Origin: Glandiceps talaboti
Taxonomy: Eukaryota > Hemichordata > Enteropneusta > Spengelidae
DNA length: 64,000 bases
Assembly (NCBI RefSeq): GCF_964340395.1
Contig: NC_135556.1
Span: 5,228,501-5,292,500 of the forward strand
Direction: 5' to 3'
The translations under genes were made by a program, and so were the position numbers. The notes below the pieces were generated by a model. That model saw only the letters and a program-made list of their open reading frames with translations, ran no database searches and was not told the DNA's origin. The number at the start of each line of letters is the position of its first letter. Position 1 is the stretch's first letter. Positions 35,065 through 48,400 of the stretch are shown here, in pieces.

Positions 35065-36174
35065 ATGTATGCTGTACCTCAGTACTCTCATGTTCAAGTT
35101 CACCATGGTGCCACGTCTGTCGATGACATCAACATGCAAGTCATCTTTGCCACGACTGGTCTGCCTCCCTTCTCGTCTCCAAGCAACGTCACGTCATCGG
35201 AACCTGTGTCCAGATCAGAACTTAATGACATCTTGGATGAACTTGGTTTTTCAGGTGAGCATTGTTGCTTTATACTTACACTCTTAAAAGGGAATTATTC
35301 CAAACTATTCAACAACTCTAGTATGAACGTGACACAAAATTGGAATAAATATCTTCAAATTTATTCAGTATTTCTCAATCTCCGAAATGATATAACATTT
35401 TTAAAGTTACCTGATTGGCAGTCAAGTATATGCAATTCATTCACGTCCCTTTTTATTACTTGATTTCGTCACACTATATGATTTTCAACTGCAAGTTTTA
35501 ACAATTATCTCCATACCGTTTTAAGTGTTATCTGTTTATTAATATCGTGCTTTCGATTCATATTATCTTTTTACAGATACTACAGATAACCAGTCATTTT
35601 ATACACCGTCCCATAGCGATGACGTCATTCCCACACTGTCTCCACCAATGGTTATCCACGAAGATGAAGAACTCTCTATAGCTGATTGGATACGTATCAA
35701 CCATGCGCCCTCAGTGTTGACTATTAGATCATACACCACGCATAGATGTTTACCTGCCATTCGTCCCGAACAAGAAGTAGTCTTAGAAACCACATTCAGA
35801 ACACAACGGTATCCTTGCAGTGACGTCAGACGAAGACTGGCGAAAGTGACTGGGTTGACCTTTGATTTCGTAAATGTAAGTATATGAACTTTTAAAATGA
35901 TATTGAGCTATTGTCTGTTTTAATTGTTCAATAATGTCCCAATTACCACAGAAATTTAATTTTATCGCCTTAGCCACAATCATCAATTAGTTTCCATCGT
36001 AAACTAAAACTTTGTTCTACTGACCATAACTAACTGTCTATTTGTTCGTCTTACCCACAGAACTGGTTTTCAAGTCGTCGTGAACAGGTACAACGCGTCA
36101 GAAAACGTCTCCATTTCCCATGTGATCCCTGTATCAACAACGCAGATGCCCTTCGAACCAGTCGGAAGAATTAA
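35065..36174 (+). CDS. divergent homeobox gene, copy 4 (three exons, intact)
   Basis: Coding exons are 35065-35254, 35577-35875 and 36061-36174, with introns of 322 and 185 bp. The 200-residue protein is identical to that of copy 2, although several silent and intronic differences separate the two genes. The 5' UTR has lost about 7 bp relative to the other copies. The homeodomain at 118-177 carries Ser at 50 and 51. The exon 2/3 junction splits it after residue 46 in phase 0. Confidence 0.87.
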
Positions 36175-36314
36175 TGATCATAACATAAATCATCAAATGT
36201 AATATTTTGAACTTTACGTTCAGTAATTGAGTTCAGAAAACGTGTATATGTTATTTTTTATGACATTCAATGGGTGAAATTTTATCAATTGTACATATTT
36301 AACTTATTTAAAAG

Positions 36315-36320
36315 AATAAA
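36315..36320 (+). terminator. poly(A) signal of homeobox copy 4
   Basis: AATAAA about 140 nt after the stop codon. Confidence 0.75.
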
Positions 36321-36361
36321 TTGTTAGTGGTTTTCCACATGTTCAAGTATTATATTTATAT

Positions 36362-36571
36362 TGTATGTATGTATGTATGTATGTATGTATGTATGTATGT
36401 ATGTATGTATGTATGTATGTATGTATGTGTGTGTGTATGTATGTGTGTATGTATACAATGTATGTGTATGTATGTGTGTATGTAATGTATGTATGTATGT
36501 ATGTATGTATGTATGTATGTATGTATGTATGTATGTATGCATGTATAGATGTATCTGAGTGTGTGTGTGTG
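36362..36571. repeat. TATG microsatellite (copy 4)
   Basis: Same structure as the copy 2 tract but shorter, ending in TATCTGAGTG and a TG run. Confidence 0.97.
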
Positions 36572-37539
36572 CAAGTGTTATTAAAATTCATAACATCTTG
36601 CCTCCAACTATTGTGCATCTAGCATTTGATCTAGATATGGTTTTCTGTTGTCAATAAAATTAATCTGGGATCATAATTGTCATGGAATTTAGGTTTGAAA
36701 TCAGTTGTCTAGCAGATTTATAGGAAAAGTTGGCCTAGAACAGAATAATCCTATGTTATCCCCATGATGCTATCAATACGCTAACACTAATGTGAGAACC
36801 TGGGATTGAAACCTGGGCCTTTAACAATTGAACCAATATTGACTTCAGTTGAGATGGGATTAAAAACTATTTTGTAAAGACTGATATCATTCAATTATTT
36901 ACATATGTTTGGTAATTAAGGGTACAATAATGGGCACAGATATACATAATGCATGTACATGTAATATATACAATATAGATTTTATTATTTCCAACAAAAT
37001 TCCTTGCTTTGCATTTACTTAAATGGTTATCTTACAAAGTTCTAAATGCCAGATCAAACTCTAGTACTGAAAATATATATTAGTTGTATAATGATTTTGA
37101 CATTGTAATTGCACACACACAAAAAACACCGATTGTGAAGCTGAAACACAACTGAAGTAACTCTCACATACAACTTATTATATTTCTCACAACTTTCACT
37201 TTTTAAAACACATGCACAGCAATGACAACATTCAATACTGTCATGGAAATAATGTGCGCTCTCAGTGACCGACCTTTGAACTTTACACCCAGGACCATGA
37301 GTCTTTTCATAAAATAGTTTTCGATGACGAGAACCATGTTCCTTCTCTTATCAACATTTTTGTAGTAGAAATTGAATTAATCCTAAAAGATCTTGTTTTG
37401 AGTTGAATCAGTGTATCTGGTTGTGTTTCTTACTATCTTAGCTACATTCAGTGAATGTTTACTTCTGTTCTGAGTTAATTTACTTGCTTTATGACAATTT
37501 TTCTGTTGTGTAGTTCAGTTCTTTTTCACCAGTCACTTC

Positions 37540-38150
37540 AGTGGTGTAATGGCCACACTTCATATGTGTTACAAATATGTCCAACTCTGGATCAAACCGA
37601 AACATTGCCTTATGTGCTCTGTTGTAAATTCTGTCACAATAGTTAGTACATGTACAAAATGTTGCAGCCAGAATTATTACATGTTCAAAGCGTCATGTTC
37701 ATACCACGCGAATTCTACAGGAATTACATTGGTTGCCAGTACGTCAACATATTATTTATAAGATCTTAGTCATCACTTTTAAACTTCTTCATGGTTCAGG
37801 TCCTCCATATCTTAGTGAGTTGTTCAGTGTCTATGTTCCGGGACATAGTCTATGTTTCAGTTCATTTTAAACTTATTACCGTTACAGCCAGGACAAAAAA
37901 ACACGATGACAGGGCTTTCAGTGTTGCATCCCCAGATCTATGGAATGCTCTCCCTCTCCAACTCAGTTGTTGCGATAATGTAAATGTTTCGAAATGTATG
38001 CTGAAAACACATCTTTTTAATCTTGCCTTCTCTTAGATCTGGAATTTAGTTTTTATACTTTTTATGCTTGTTTTGTATTTTAAGCAGCTCAGATCACTGT
38101 CTTTGTTGATTTTAGCCGCTATATAAATTAAATTACTACTATTATAGGTT
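37540..38150 (+). mobile_element. LINE ORF2 C-terminus and 3' tail (D4)
   Basis: Extends the D2 fragment. After LLHGSGPPYLSEL the frame shifts, and DRAFSVASPDLWNALPLQL followed by MLKTHLFNLAFS-stop ends at 38036. The tail then has GCCGCTATATAAATTAAATT and an ACTACTATT run, as in CR1/L2-like LINE 3' ends. Decayed by frameshifts. Confidence 0.85.
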
Positions 38151-38546
38151 TGTCCTTTCCTTGTTTTACTGTAGTCTCCATTCTTTTCACCATCGTTAAC
38201 TTTAATCCAGTGTTTTGATGAATTGACATTCAACACTATTACTCAATTTACCTTACCACTCAGAGAAGGAGTACCGAGGATAAAGTTGACGAGTTGTGGA
38301 TTGACGTTATTAACGATATTCTTGGGTTGGGAGGGGTGATTCTATTCCTCACTATGTTACTATGTTGGTATTAATGGAATGAAAATGGACGGGGACAACA
38401 CTTTTACTACTTTGATACTGTAGAACAAAAGTCCGCTGAAGTTAATCAAACACCAAAAGTTAGTTTGCCACTATTTATGTAATAAAAAATGCTCAGTCCA
38501 TGATCTCATTGTAAGTATTCTCTTGATCATGGCGTATATAATATAT

Positions 38547-38549
<3 letters not shown>

Positions 38550-38643
<94 letters not shown>

Positions 38644-38760
38644 CTCGGTGAGTATCAATCTGCTAAGATAGTGCTCTATACCGCAGTGGCAGAGCGTAAA
38701 TTAAATTACTACTATTATTGGTTTGTCCTTTCCTTGATCTCATTGTATTTATATATATAC

Positions 38761-38833
<73 letters not shown>

Positions 38834-38840
38834 AGTATAT
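38550..38840. repeat. two AT dinucleotide tracts
   Basis: AT runs at about 38550-38642 and 38755-38832, separated by a fragment (38680-38740) that includes a LINE-tail-like TAAATTAAATTACTACTATT. Confidence 0.95.
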
Positions 38841-39038
38841 TCATATCAGTGCTAGATTTCTTTGTCATCTACAACCCACCGATCAATAGATAGAAAGGTA
38901 ATACCTATAATAAAGATTATCACTGAATAGGAAATTGATAGTACTCACTGCTATCATGGCGCACATTGTAAATCAAACGGTCACAAAGTATGTAATCCTT
39001 ACATCCGATTTCAACCATAGACCCTACACGAAAGTAGG

Positions 39039-39269
39039 TAGACTGTCGACAGTCGTTCGTGCCTTTTTTGCTACGTTTCACCTAAAACAAAAGTCGTCGC
39101 CTCGCTCCGTAGCACTGAATACTAATGCGTACTGATAGGAACTGCGAGTGCCGAAGGCATGTGCGAACAGTACGCTGCTATATAGTATTGCTCCGGATCG
39201 GAGCGAGGCGACGACTTTAGTTTTAGATAAAAGGTAGCAACAAAGGCACGAACGACTGTCGACAGTCTA
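39039..39269. mobile_element. foldback MITE, D5 copy (perfect target duplication)
   Basis: Flanked by identical GAAAGTAGG 9-mers at 39030-39038 and 39270-39278. 231 bp, long TIRs. The clearest copy for defining the ends. Confidence 0.88.
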
Positions 39270-41873
39270 GAAAGTAGGGTCTATGTTCCAATACATCTCC
39301 CTGTACACTGCAGTTTGTATTGTACATCGTGACGGGGCGCCCTCATCGGTCAACCCTTTCACAGAGCATGAGAGCATGCCGATGAGGGCGGAGCGACACG
39401 GCGTATCTTATAATAGTCTAACCGTGGGTGATACAAATACTTCCATGGTACACCTGTCTCTGTAACAATTGAAACCATCCTTATTCCTATCACACGCTCT
39501 GTTGGATTTGTATTTTGGTAGTTATTTTCCTACTTGTATGTTATCACCTACATATGTTTCTTTTTATTCTCATAATTAATTGACGCCAATGAAAAACCCT
39601 TGGAATATACCGACGAACTCTAAATCTACTCTCGTTTCGATAGCCTATTGACTTATGGTGTTATGAGTCACAGACCTAAATTATATCCATTCAGGATATT
39701 TTGGTAATTTTCAACTGTACAGTAAGTCGGTCAAAAACGTTTCAATAGCTTAACAACTAACTTTATTAAAATGACACCTCAGTCACTGTGAGCTATCAAT
39801 CATCTATCGGTAAGTCTTTGTAACTGACTTCTTCTGTTGAACTTAGTTAATCATAAGGATGGTGTCCAGTTATGACCTTATCGACTGTCGGTAAGTCGTT
39901 ATCATTGTTTGAATTGATCACAAGTATGGTGTCCAATTTGTTATTCTCTTAGCTGTCAATAGGGTCTTGGCAGAAGAACTAAGTCGGTCTTGTCAAAATC
40001 TCTTTGAATTAAAGGGCGGCATACCGTTGTCGATTTAAAGACACAATTTACAATAGGATTAAAATTTAGGTGTGAAAAACAGCTCTCTGTCAGAGCTCAT
40101 CCTCGTAAACCATAGCCTCTTTTACGGCACCGCGTACCGTCCAAGACTTTGTGCCACCTCAGACCACTGTTCTCTATAGGGGTGCCAGGCTGATGAAAAA
40201 TAAGCTCTGTTTAGCGCGAATGGACAGAGCTAGTAGAAAAAGTTGGTCAAGTGCAAAATAATTATACTATATAATCCTCGTAGCTCTACTGATAATGTTA
40301 CTCTAATACGAGATTCCGCGATTGAACCCCTGACCGTTAACAACTGGTATATCTCCATCATAATGATATATCGCCATCATAAACATGCTATCTCCACAGC
40401 ACATTCACTAATTTGAGGATTTGGTAAATTCCAATGCGTACTTCTCTTAGTAGCTAGAAAAACACGAATGTGGTTTCGTCGACCGACTGTATGAGAATAT
40501 GAAGGACACTTGCAAATACAAAACACATATTATGTTTTTGATGACTGTCGTACACGAGTTGTACTGAAGAATCATAGACATGGTTATGCCTAGACTCTCT
40601 CACGGTCCTCGGAACTTCGCTTTACTAAAATTAAAGCTAAACGAATTATTGTGTATGTACCGATACCAGCTATATAACCGTACTCGAATATCCTTGTGCT
40701 GTGCGCCCTCATCGACCATGATAGAGATAACCATTCGTTGACGTGTGATTGCGACGCTCCGTGTATTCGCGAAGCTCGGATCAATCATGAGTGTTTTTAT
40801 TAATGCTTTGTGAAAAGTGGAGTGGTGTACGTGGCAGTAAAAAGATTGGTCAAAGGAGGAACATACAGTACTTTGTTAGTCAAATGAGGCTAACCATGGA
40901 TCTATTATTGATATAAGGGGGAAACCCATTTTGCATTTTAGACATTTCACGTTTGTGTTGTATTATGTGCATCTATCGTGGTTGTCAACGTATTACATAC
41001 ATGCCATCAAATACATGTGATTAATTCTAAACTTGGTATTCTTTCATTAATCGGCCAATGTCATACCTAGTTTTCCATTGTTCTCTGAAGTATGTGTTAA
41101 TGACGTCACTAATCGTCTACACCTTCCGTGAATTCAAATTCAACGCCGTTCATTAATTTCATTGTCGGGCTATTCTTTGGCATTGCCCCTTTAACAGTCG
41201 GTAACTACAAGGGGTGACGTCATATTTTATGGCTCGGTAAGACAGGTTCATGTCAACGGTTGACAAACTGATACTTTGATTTTCTTAGGTATAATTTCCT
41301 TTGATCACAGACAAGGAAGAATATGCTTTGATACAGTCATTTGGGTGCTACTAATAATACTATATACTTTGATACAGTCAGTTGGGTGCTACTAATAGTA
41401 CTGTTACGTCCTAGGGGTAGCTTAATACAGTATAACGTTTCAGTGTCCAAATACTGTGGTTGTGGTTAGAACAGGTACTATTAGTAATAATCAATGACCC
41501 AACCCGTTGTCCTTACCAACACTCTCAACGTTATTATATTATTTGCATGAGTGGCACTTCTATAGTTACAATTGTTATGCAGGTGGTAATAGAATCCTGT
41601 ATTTGTAGTCGAAAAAGTCTGTCCAATGTTGCAATTGATTGATGTAGTGATTTGGGCTGTTAGGTTTTGCACAATTAAGTTTAATTTACTCTGCTATGTT
41701 TGTGTTAAAAAACTCGAAAACCGAGTCTAGATCAATAGAAGACACCAAAGTTGCGGCTTTTCTACAAAGATTCATTCAACTTTTGTCACATTAACACTCC
41801 TGAACTTTGATAGAAAACCGCACATAGTTCGGTTATCACGTGACTGGGTCATCTTACTATCAAGTGATAAAAT

Positions 41874-41910
41874 ATGCAAATCTAGATCTATTGTTTTCGT
41901 GTCCATAAAA
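41874..41910 (+). promoter_or_regulatory. core promoter module of homeobox copy 5
   Basis: Octamer ATGCAAAT at 41874-41881 and a TATA-like CATAAAA at 41904-41910, with CACGTG upstream near 41838. Confidence 0.55.
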
Positions 41911-41999
41911 TCGAAAGTTTGACAAGAATAGTCATCATTCTGCCAAGAGAGTTACAACTTGACTCTTCTCCTTTCAAACTATCAACATCAAAATCAACC

Positions 42000-43112
42000 A
42001 TGTATGCTGTACCTCAGTACTCTCATGTTCAAGTTCACCATGGTGCCAGGTCTGTCGATGACATCAACATGCAAGTCATCTTTGCCACCACTGATCTGCC
42101 TCCCTTCTCGTCTCCAAGCAACGTCACGTCATCGGAACCTGTGTCCAGATCAGAACTTAATGACATCTTGGATGAACTTGGTTTTTCAGGTGAGCATTGT
42201 TGCCTTATACTTACACTCTTAAAAGGGAATTATTCCAAACTATTCAACAACTCTAGTACGAACGTGACACAAAATTGGAATAAACATCTTCCAATTTATC
42301 CAGTATTTCTCAGAAATGATATAACATTTTTTTAAAAAGTTACCTCATTGGCAGTCAAGTATATACAATTCATTCACATCCTTTTCTATTACTTGTTTCG
42401 GCACAATATATTAATTGTAAATTGCAAGTTTTAACAACTATCTCCACACCGTTTTAAGTGTTATATGTTTATTGATATCGTGTTTTCGATCCATATTATC
42501 TTTTTACAGATACTACAGATAACCAGTCATTTTATACACCGTCCCATAGCGATGACGTCATTCCCACACTGTCTCCACCAATGGTTATCCACGAAGATGA
42601 AGAACTCTCTATAGCTGATTGGATTCGTATCAACCATGCGCCCTCAGTGTTGACTATAAGATCATACACCACGCATAGATGTTTACCTGCCATTCGTCCC
42701 GAACAAGAAGTAGTCTTAGAAACCACATTCAGAACACAACGGTATCCTTGCAGTGACGTCAGACGAAGATTGGCGAAAGTGACTGGGTTGACCTTTGATT
42801 TCGTAAATGTAAGTATATGAACTTCTAGAATGATATTGAGCTAATGTTTGTTTTAATTGTTCAATAATGTCCTGATTACCGCCGATATTTAATTTTATCG
42901 CCTTAGCCACAATTATCATTTAGTTTTCATAGTAAACTAAAACTTTTTTCTACTGACCTCAATAACTAACACTGTCTATTTGTTCGTCGTACCCACAGAA
43001 CTGGTTTTCAAGTCGTCGTGAACAGGTACAACGCGTCAGAAAACGTCTCCATTTCCCATGTGATCCCTGTATCAACAACGCAGATGCCCTTCGAACCAGT
43101 CGGAAGAATTAA
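42000..43112 (+). CDS. divergent homeobox gene, copy 5 (three exons, intact)
   Basis: Coding exons are 42000-42189, 42510-42808 and 42999-43112, with introns of 320 and 190 bp. It makes 200 residues with T17R and G32D relative to copies 2 and 4. The homeodomain (118-177) and the CDPCI tail are unchanged. It is the copy nearest the right edge of the array, and by the junction evidence D4 and D5 are direct tandem products. Confidence 0.86.
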
Positions 43113-43252
43113 TGATCATAACATAAATCATCAAATGTAATATTTTGAACTTTACGTTCAGTAATTGAGTTCAGAAAACGTGTATATGTTATTTTTTATG
43201 ACATTCAATGGGTGAAATTTTATCAATTGTACATATTTAACTTATTTAAAAG

Positions 43253-43258
43253 AATAAA
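43253..43258 (+). terminator. poly(A) signal of homeobox copy 5
   Basis: AATAAA about 140 nt after the stop codon. Confidence 0.75.
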
Positions 43259-43302
43259 TTGTTAGTGGTTTTCCACATGTTCAAGTATTATATTTATATT
43301 GT

Positions 43303-43305
43303 ATA

Positions 43306-43336
<31 letters not shown>

Positions 43337-43688
43337 TGTATGTATGTATGTATGTATGTATGTATGTATGTGTGTGTATGTATGTGTGTAATGTATGTAT
43401 GTATGTGTATGTATGTATGTATGTATGCATGTATGTATGTGTGTGTGTGTATGTATGTGTGTATGTATACAATGTATGTGTATGTATGTATGTATGTATG
43501 TAATGTATGTATGTATGTATGTATGTATGTATGTGTATGTATGTATGTATGTATGTGTGTGTATGTATGTATGTATGTATGTATGTATGTATGTATGTAT
43601 GTATGTATGTGTGTGTATGTATGTATGTGTGTATGTAATGTATGTATGTATGCATGTATAGATGTATCTGAGTGTGTGTGTGTGTGTG
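43303..43688. repeat. TATG microsatellite (copy 5, longest of the plus-strand copies)
   Basis: TATG units with TGTG, GCATG and CAATG interruptions, ending in a TG run. Confidence 0.97.
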
Positions 43689-44659
43689 CAAGTGTTATTA
43701 AAATTCATAACCTCTTGCCTCCAACTATTGTTCATCTAGCATTTGATCTAGATATGATTTTCTGTTGTCAATAAAATTAATCTGGGATCATAATTGTCAT
43801 GGAATTTAGGTTTGAAATCAGTTGTCTAGCAGATTTATAGGAAAAGTTAGTCTAGAACAACAGAATAATCCTATGTAATCCCCATGATGCTATCAATACG
43901 CTAACACTAATGTGAGAACCTGGAATTGAAACCTGGGCCTTTAACAATTGAACCAATATTGACTTCAGTTGAGATGGGATTAAAAACTATTTTGTAAAGA
44001 CTAATATCATTGAATTATTTACCTATGTTTGGTAATTAAGGGTACAATAACGGGCACAAATATACATAATGCATGTACATGTAATATATACAATATAGAT
44101 TTTATTATTTCCAACAAAATTCCTTGCTTCGCATTTACTTAAATGGTTATCTTACAAAGTTCTAAATGCCAGATCAAACTCTAGTACTGAAAATATATGT
44201 GTTGTATAATGATTTTGACATTGTAATTGCACACACAAAAAAACACAGATTGTGAAGCTGAAACAAAACTGAAGTAAATCTCATACACAACTTCTCATTA
44301 TATTTCTCACAACTTTCACTTTTTAAAACACATGCACAGCAATGACAACATTCAATACTGTCATGGAAATAATGTGCGCTCTCAGTGACCGACCTTTGAA
44401 CTTTACACCCAGGACCATGAGTCTTTTCATAAAATAGTTTTCGATGACGAGAACCATGTTCTTTCTCTTATCAACATTTTTGTAGTAGAAATTGAATTAA
44501 TCCTTAAAGATCTTGTTTTGAGTTGAATCAGTGTATCTGGTTGTGTTTCTTACTATCTTAGTTACATTCAATGAATGTTTACTTCTGTTCTGAGTTAATT
44601 TAGTTGCTTTATGACTGTTTTTCAGTTGTGTAGTTCAGTTCTTTTTCACCAGTCACTTC

Positions 44660-45262
44660 AATGGTGTAATGGCCACACTTCATATGTGTTCCAAATATGT
44701 CCAACTCTGGATCAAACTGAAACATTGCCTTATGTGCTCTGTTGTAAATTCTGTCACAATAGTTAGTACATGTACAAAATGTTGCAGCCAGAATTATTAC
44801 ATGTTCAAAACATCATGTTCGTACCACTCCACTTCTACAGGAATTACATTGGTTACCTGTATGTCAACGTATTATTTATAAGATTTTAGTCATCACTTTT
44901 AAATAATCTTCATGGTTCAGGTCCTCCATATCTTAGTGAGTTGCTCAGTGTCTATGTTCCGGGACATAGTCTATGTTTCAGTTCATTTTAAATTTATTAC
45001 CGTTACAGCCAGGACAAATAAACATGGTGACAGGGCTTTCAGTGTTGCATCCCCAGATCTATGGAATGCTCTCCCTCTCCAACTCAGTTGTTGCGATAAT
45101 GTAAATGTTTCGAAATGTATGCTGAAAACACATCTTTTTAATCTTGCCTTCTCTTAGATCTGGAATTTAGTTTTCATACTTTTTATGCTTGTTTTGTAAG
45201 CGGCTTTGATCACTATCTTTGTTGATTTTAGCCGCTATATAAATTAAATTACTACTATTATT
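44660..45262 (+). mobile_element. LINE ORF2 C-terminus and 3' tail (D5)
   Basis: Counterpart of 37540-38150, with the stop of the NLAFS end at 45157 and an ACTACTATTATT tail at 45248-45262. It converges on the 3' end of the CCCH gene. Confidence 0.85.
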
Positions 45263-45425
45263 GGTTTGTCCTTACCTTGTTTTACTGTAGTCTCCATTCT
45301 TTTCACCATCATTAACATTAATCCAGTGTTTTGATGAACTGGCGTTCAACACTATTACTCAATTTACCTTACCACTCAGAAAAGGAGTACCGAGGATAAA
45401 GTTAATGAGTTGTGGATTGACGTTA

Positions 45426-48400
45426 TTAACGATATTCTCGAAATATAGTTATTAGAGCCTTGATGGAACAGTACAATAATTCAATAGCATTCTGATCAAT
45501 GTCATCAAAGGCAACTTCCTGATAAAACAGGACAGATCTACGCAGTGGATTTCGAATCGGACTGTCTGCAATATATTCAAGTGTCTCAATTGGGATGTGA
45601 CATCTTGTAAGGAAGACACACAACTTGTCTAATTTATCACCTCTACGCAGGGCATGGAGTGACACCTGGAAGACTGTCTTGTAGGACCAATTACCAAATG
45701 GACTACTTTCAGCTACTACCAAAGACTCACTGGCTAGCTGTGGTAGGAGTCTTTCAATTGTAGAATGATCATCTTCTTTTTCCACGACCTTGTTCTGGTG
45801 GAGAAAAATCATTTAGAAAGATCTCTGATAATATTTTGTACCTTAACAACAGACCAGTCTTCGTAATACATGCAACTACATTGGCCCCTGAATAAATTAA
45901 ATTATTATTCTCCACGGAAGAAACAATTACCTATTGAAATCTGCCACCTCCCAACTACATTAAATTTGCTGAAACATAGACGTTTTTCTTAATTTTTTAT
46001 CAATAGAATATTTTTTTTCTTAAATTTGTAATCAAGTATCCAGGAGAAAACACTATATGGACTGCAAGTCTGGGAAACTTCCTGAGGACCAACTTCACTA
46101 TTTATAATGTACTTATTCATGTCACTTCCAAAGTAGAGTGACTATGGAATTTCAATTAGGTGGCACAATCATTTTCACTGCTCATATAATGTTTTTTGTA
46201 TCAAATTACATGAAACAAAATACAAAAACTGATAGTGGGCAAGAATGTAAAATGATACATTGTATCTCACTGTGAACTCAAATTAATATCAATGTTGGAT
46301 GAAACAAGGAAGATTGTTTATTTGTGTTCACAGTGAGATAAGATGCGAGTGGCTATCAGTACCTGTATTTTGAACACGAGTGTGAAATATAAGAAACATT
46401 GTGCCACAGAATTGAAACTCTATAGCCACTCTGGTTTGGTAGTATTTAATCAGAAATGACTGCATGAATGTGACGTCACGTGACGTGACATCCCTGCCAC
46501 CATGTTGTGCATATATATTACAATGTTATGTATTCGAACATATCAAGATTTGTTTGCAGCCAAATCATCTCTATACCTGCAACTAATGCACTTGAACAAT
46601 AAAATACCTCTTATTTATTTGAAGATAACATAAGAGTTGGCATGAGATGATACAGTCAAAATGAAACTCTTATGACAGCTGTCACTGTACAGATATTTTA
46701 AACACACTATTGTTCAAACATTAATACAAAGACACATCATAAAGTTTACTACATCTTTGAATTAAACTAATGACACAAACAACTGAGTACCAGAACAAAT
46801 TTTGGCTTTCAAGACCAGTTAAAGCAGCCATAGGGATGAAGATTTGGTATTTATTTTGGATATTTCATTATAAAACAACTTAACTATGTTTCCTACTTAG
46901 AATGTGCAACAACATATACCAAAAACTAAGAAAAATGTATACTATAAAATGTTTGTACATACAATAACAAACATTTTACACATTTATCAATCTTTTGTAA
47001 TATATTGAGTTGTAAACAAGGATTTGGCATAAGTTGTTTCACATTGATTTTTCAATAATAAAATGATTTTATAAACTAAAAATCCAAAAGAAGTATCCAA
47101 TCCTTATCCATATGGCCCCTTTAAGATAGCCAACATTAATAGGGAATAGTTATCTATTGAAGTTATGCTTACACTTACTTCTGTGGACATTATGACTTGC
47201 AATGCTCCCTTTTTGTTAATACCCAACAATTCAATATTACTTTGTACAGTTACCAGTCTCCCACACACCTTCATTTTCCGTGAAGTAGACTCACGCATTC
47301 TGGATCAATTAAAAAAAGGGAAATAAAAGCAAATCACTTATAAAAGACCTTTGAGATATGGAGGTACATACAGTTTGGTCAATTTCTTTTGACTTATGCA
47401 TGCATCATCATACATTTGCATAATCTCTATTTCTTCCCTGTTGTCTCTGCAAGGTTTTCCTTTCATAGGTGTGATTGGTACTATACGAGAGACATACACA
47501 TTGCATGCCCCAACTATCATGGTAATAAAGTTCACTTAATGTTTTTGCCATATTATGTCATAATTTGTACCACAGTCTGCCAGATTAAACTCCTTGTTTG
47601 ACAACAGATCATTTTTAAGAGTTTAAATATAGAATTAGTTTGAAATTCATATTTTTTTCTTTGAATCAAAACTACTTTAAGTATACATGTAAGGGTGACC
47701 CTATTTCTAAAGATATTTTTTTATCACTTTTCATGGCAACTATGGTCGGTCGATCAATTTAAAAAAAGAGAGTAAAACAATAAACAATCACATTCTTCAT
47801 TTTTCTATGCATCTCCTTTTTCTCCTCTCTATCTTCTTTTTATTGGATTCTTGGTAACAAGCCCTTTCCTAGCTTCTCTACCATTACTGGGACAAGCCAT
47901 TAGCCAAGCAAGTGGACTTGTTATCAAAGAGTACCAATATTTACACATGTGATGATGGGCTCTTACATAACACAAGTAAACAGCTGTAAAAAACCTCTAT
48001 TCGGCCGTCTGCATGGACTGCAATTGAGGCAAACCTTATCTCCGTCTTATATCAGTTGTTATCAATTTATTAGGCTATTATAAGTAACGCTACAAACAGC
48101 TTTAGAGATGCAAACAACTTTTATGACACCCGTTTTCGCCAGGCAAGCCCGCGGGTTTGTTGCACTTGGACCGCTAATGGTTTGTGAATGTCATGACAAT
48201 TGGCATGCTTTCAGCCCCCCCCCCCCCCCCCCCACTCCCCACTTCAATAACTTCCGTCATGAAAAAATGCTCTGTTTGTGAACAAGTGTTGTCATTGCCA
48301 CCATGACTGTAGATGACATTGACAGTCTGGGCACTTGCTTATTCTTGCCAGAGAGGGTTCTGTTCCATAAAAAATTAAGGGTGGGTGCAAATGAAAATAT

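Larger units (their letters stand above)
38323..45443 (+). repeat. duplicon D5 (carries homeobox copy 5)
   Basis: Begins at the junction with D4, at a point equivalent to about 31685 in D4. It carries two long AT tracts, the MITE, copy 5, its TATG tract and the LINE tail. It ends inside the last exon of the CCCH gene. It therefore retains the original right edge of the locus. Confidence 0.92.
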
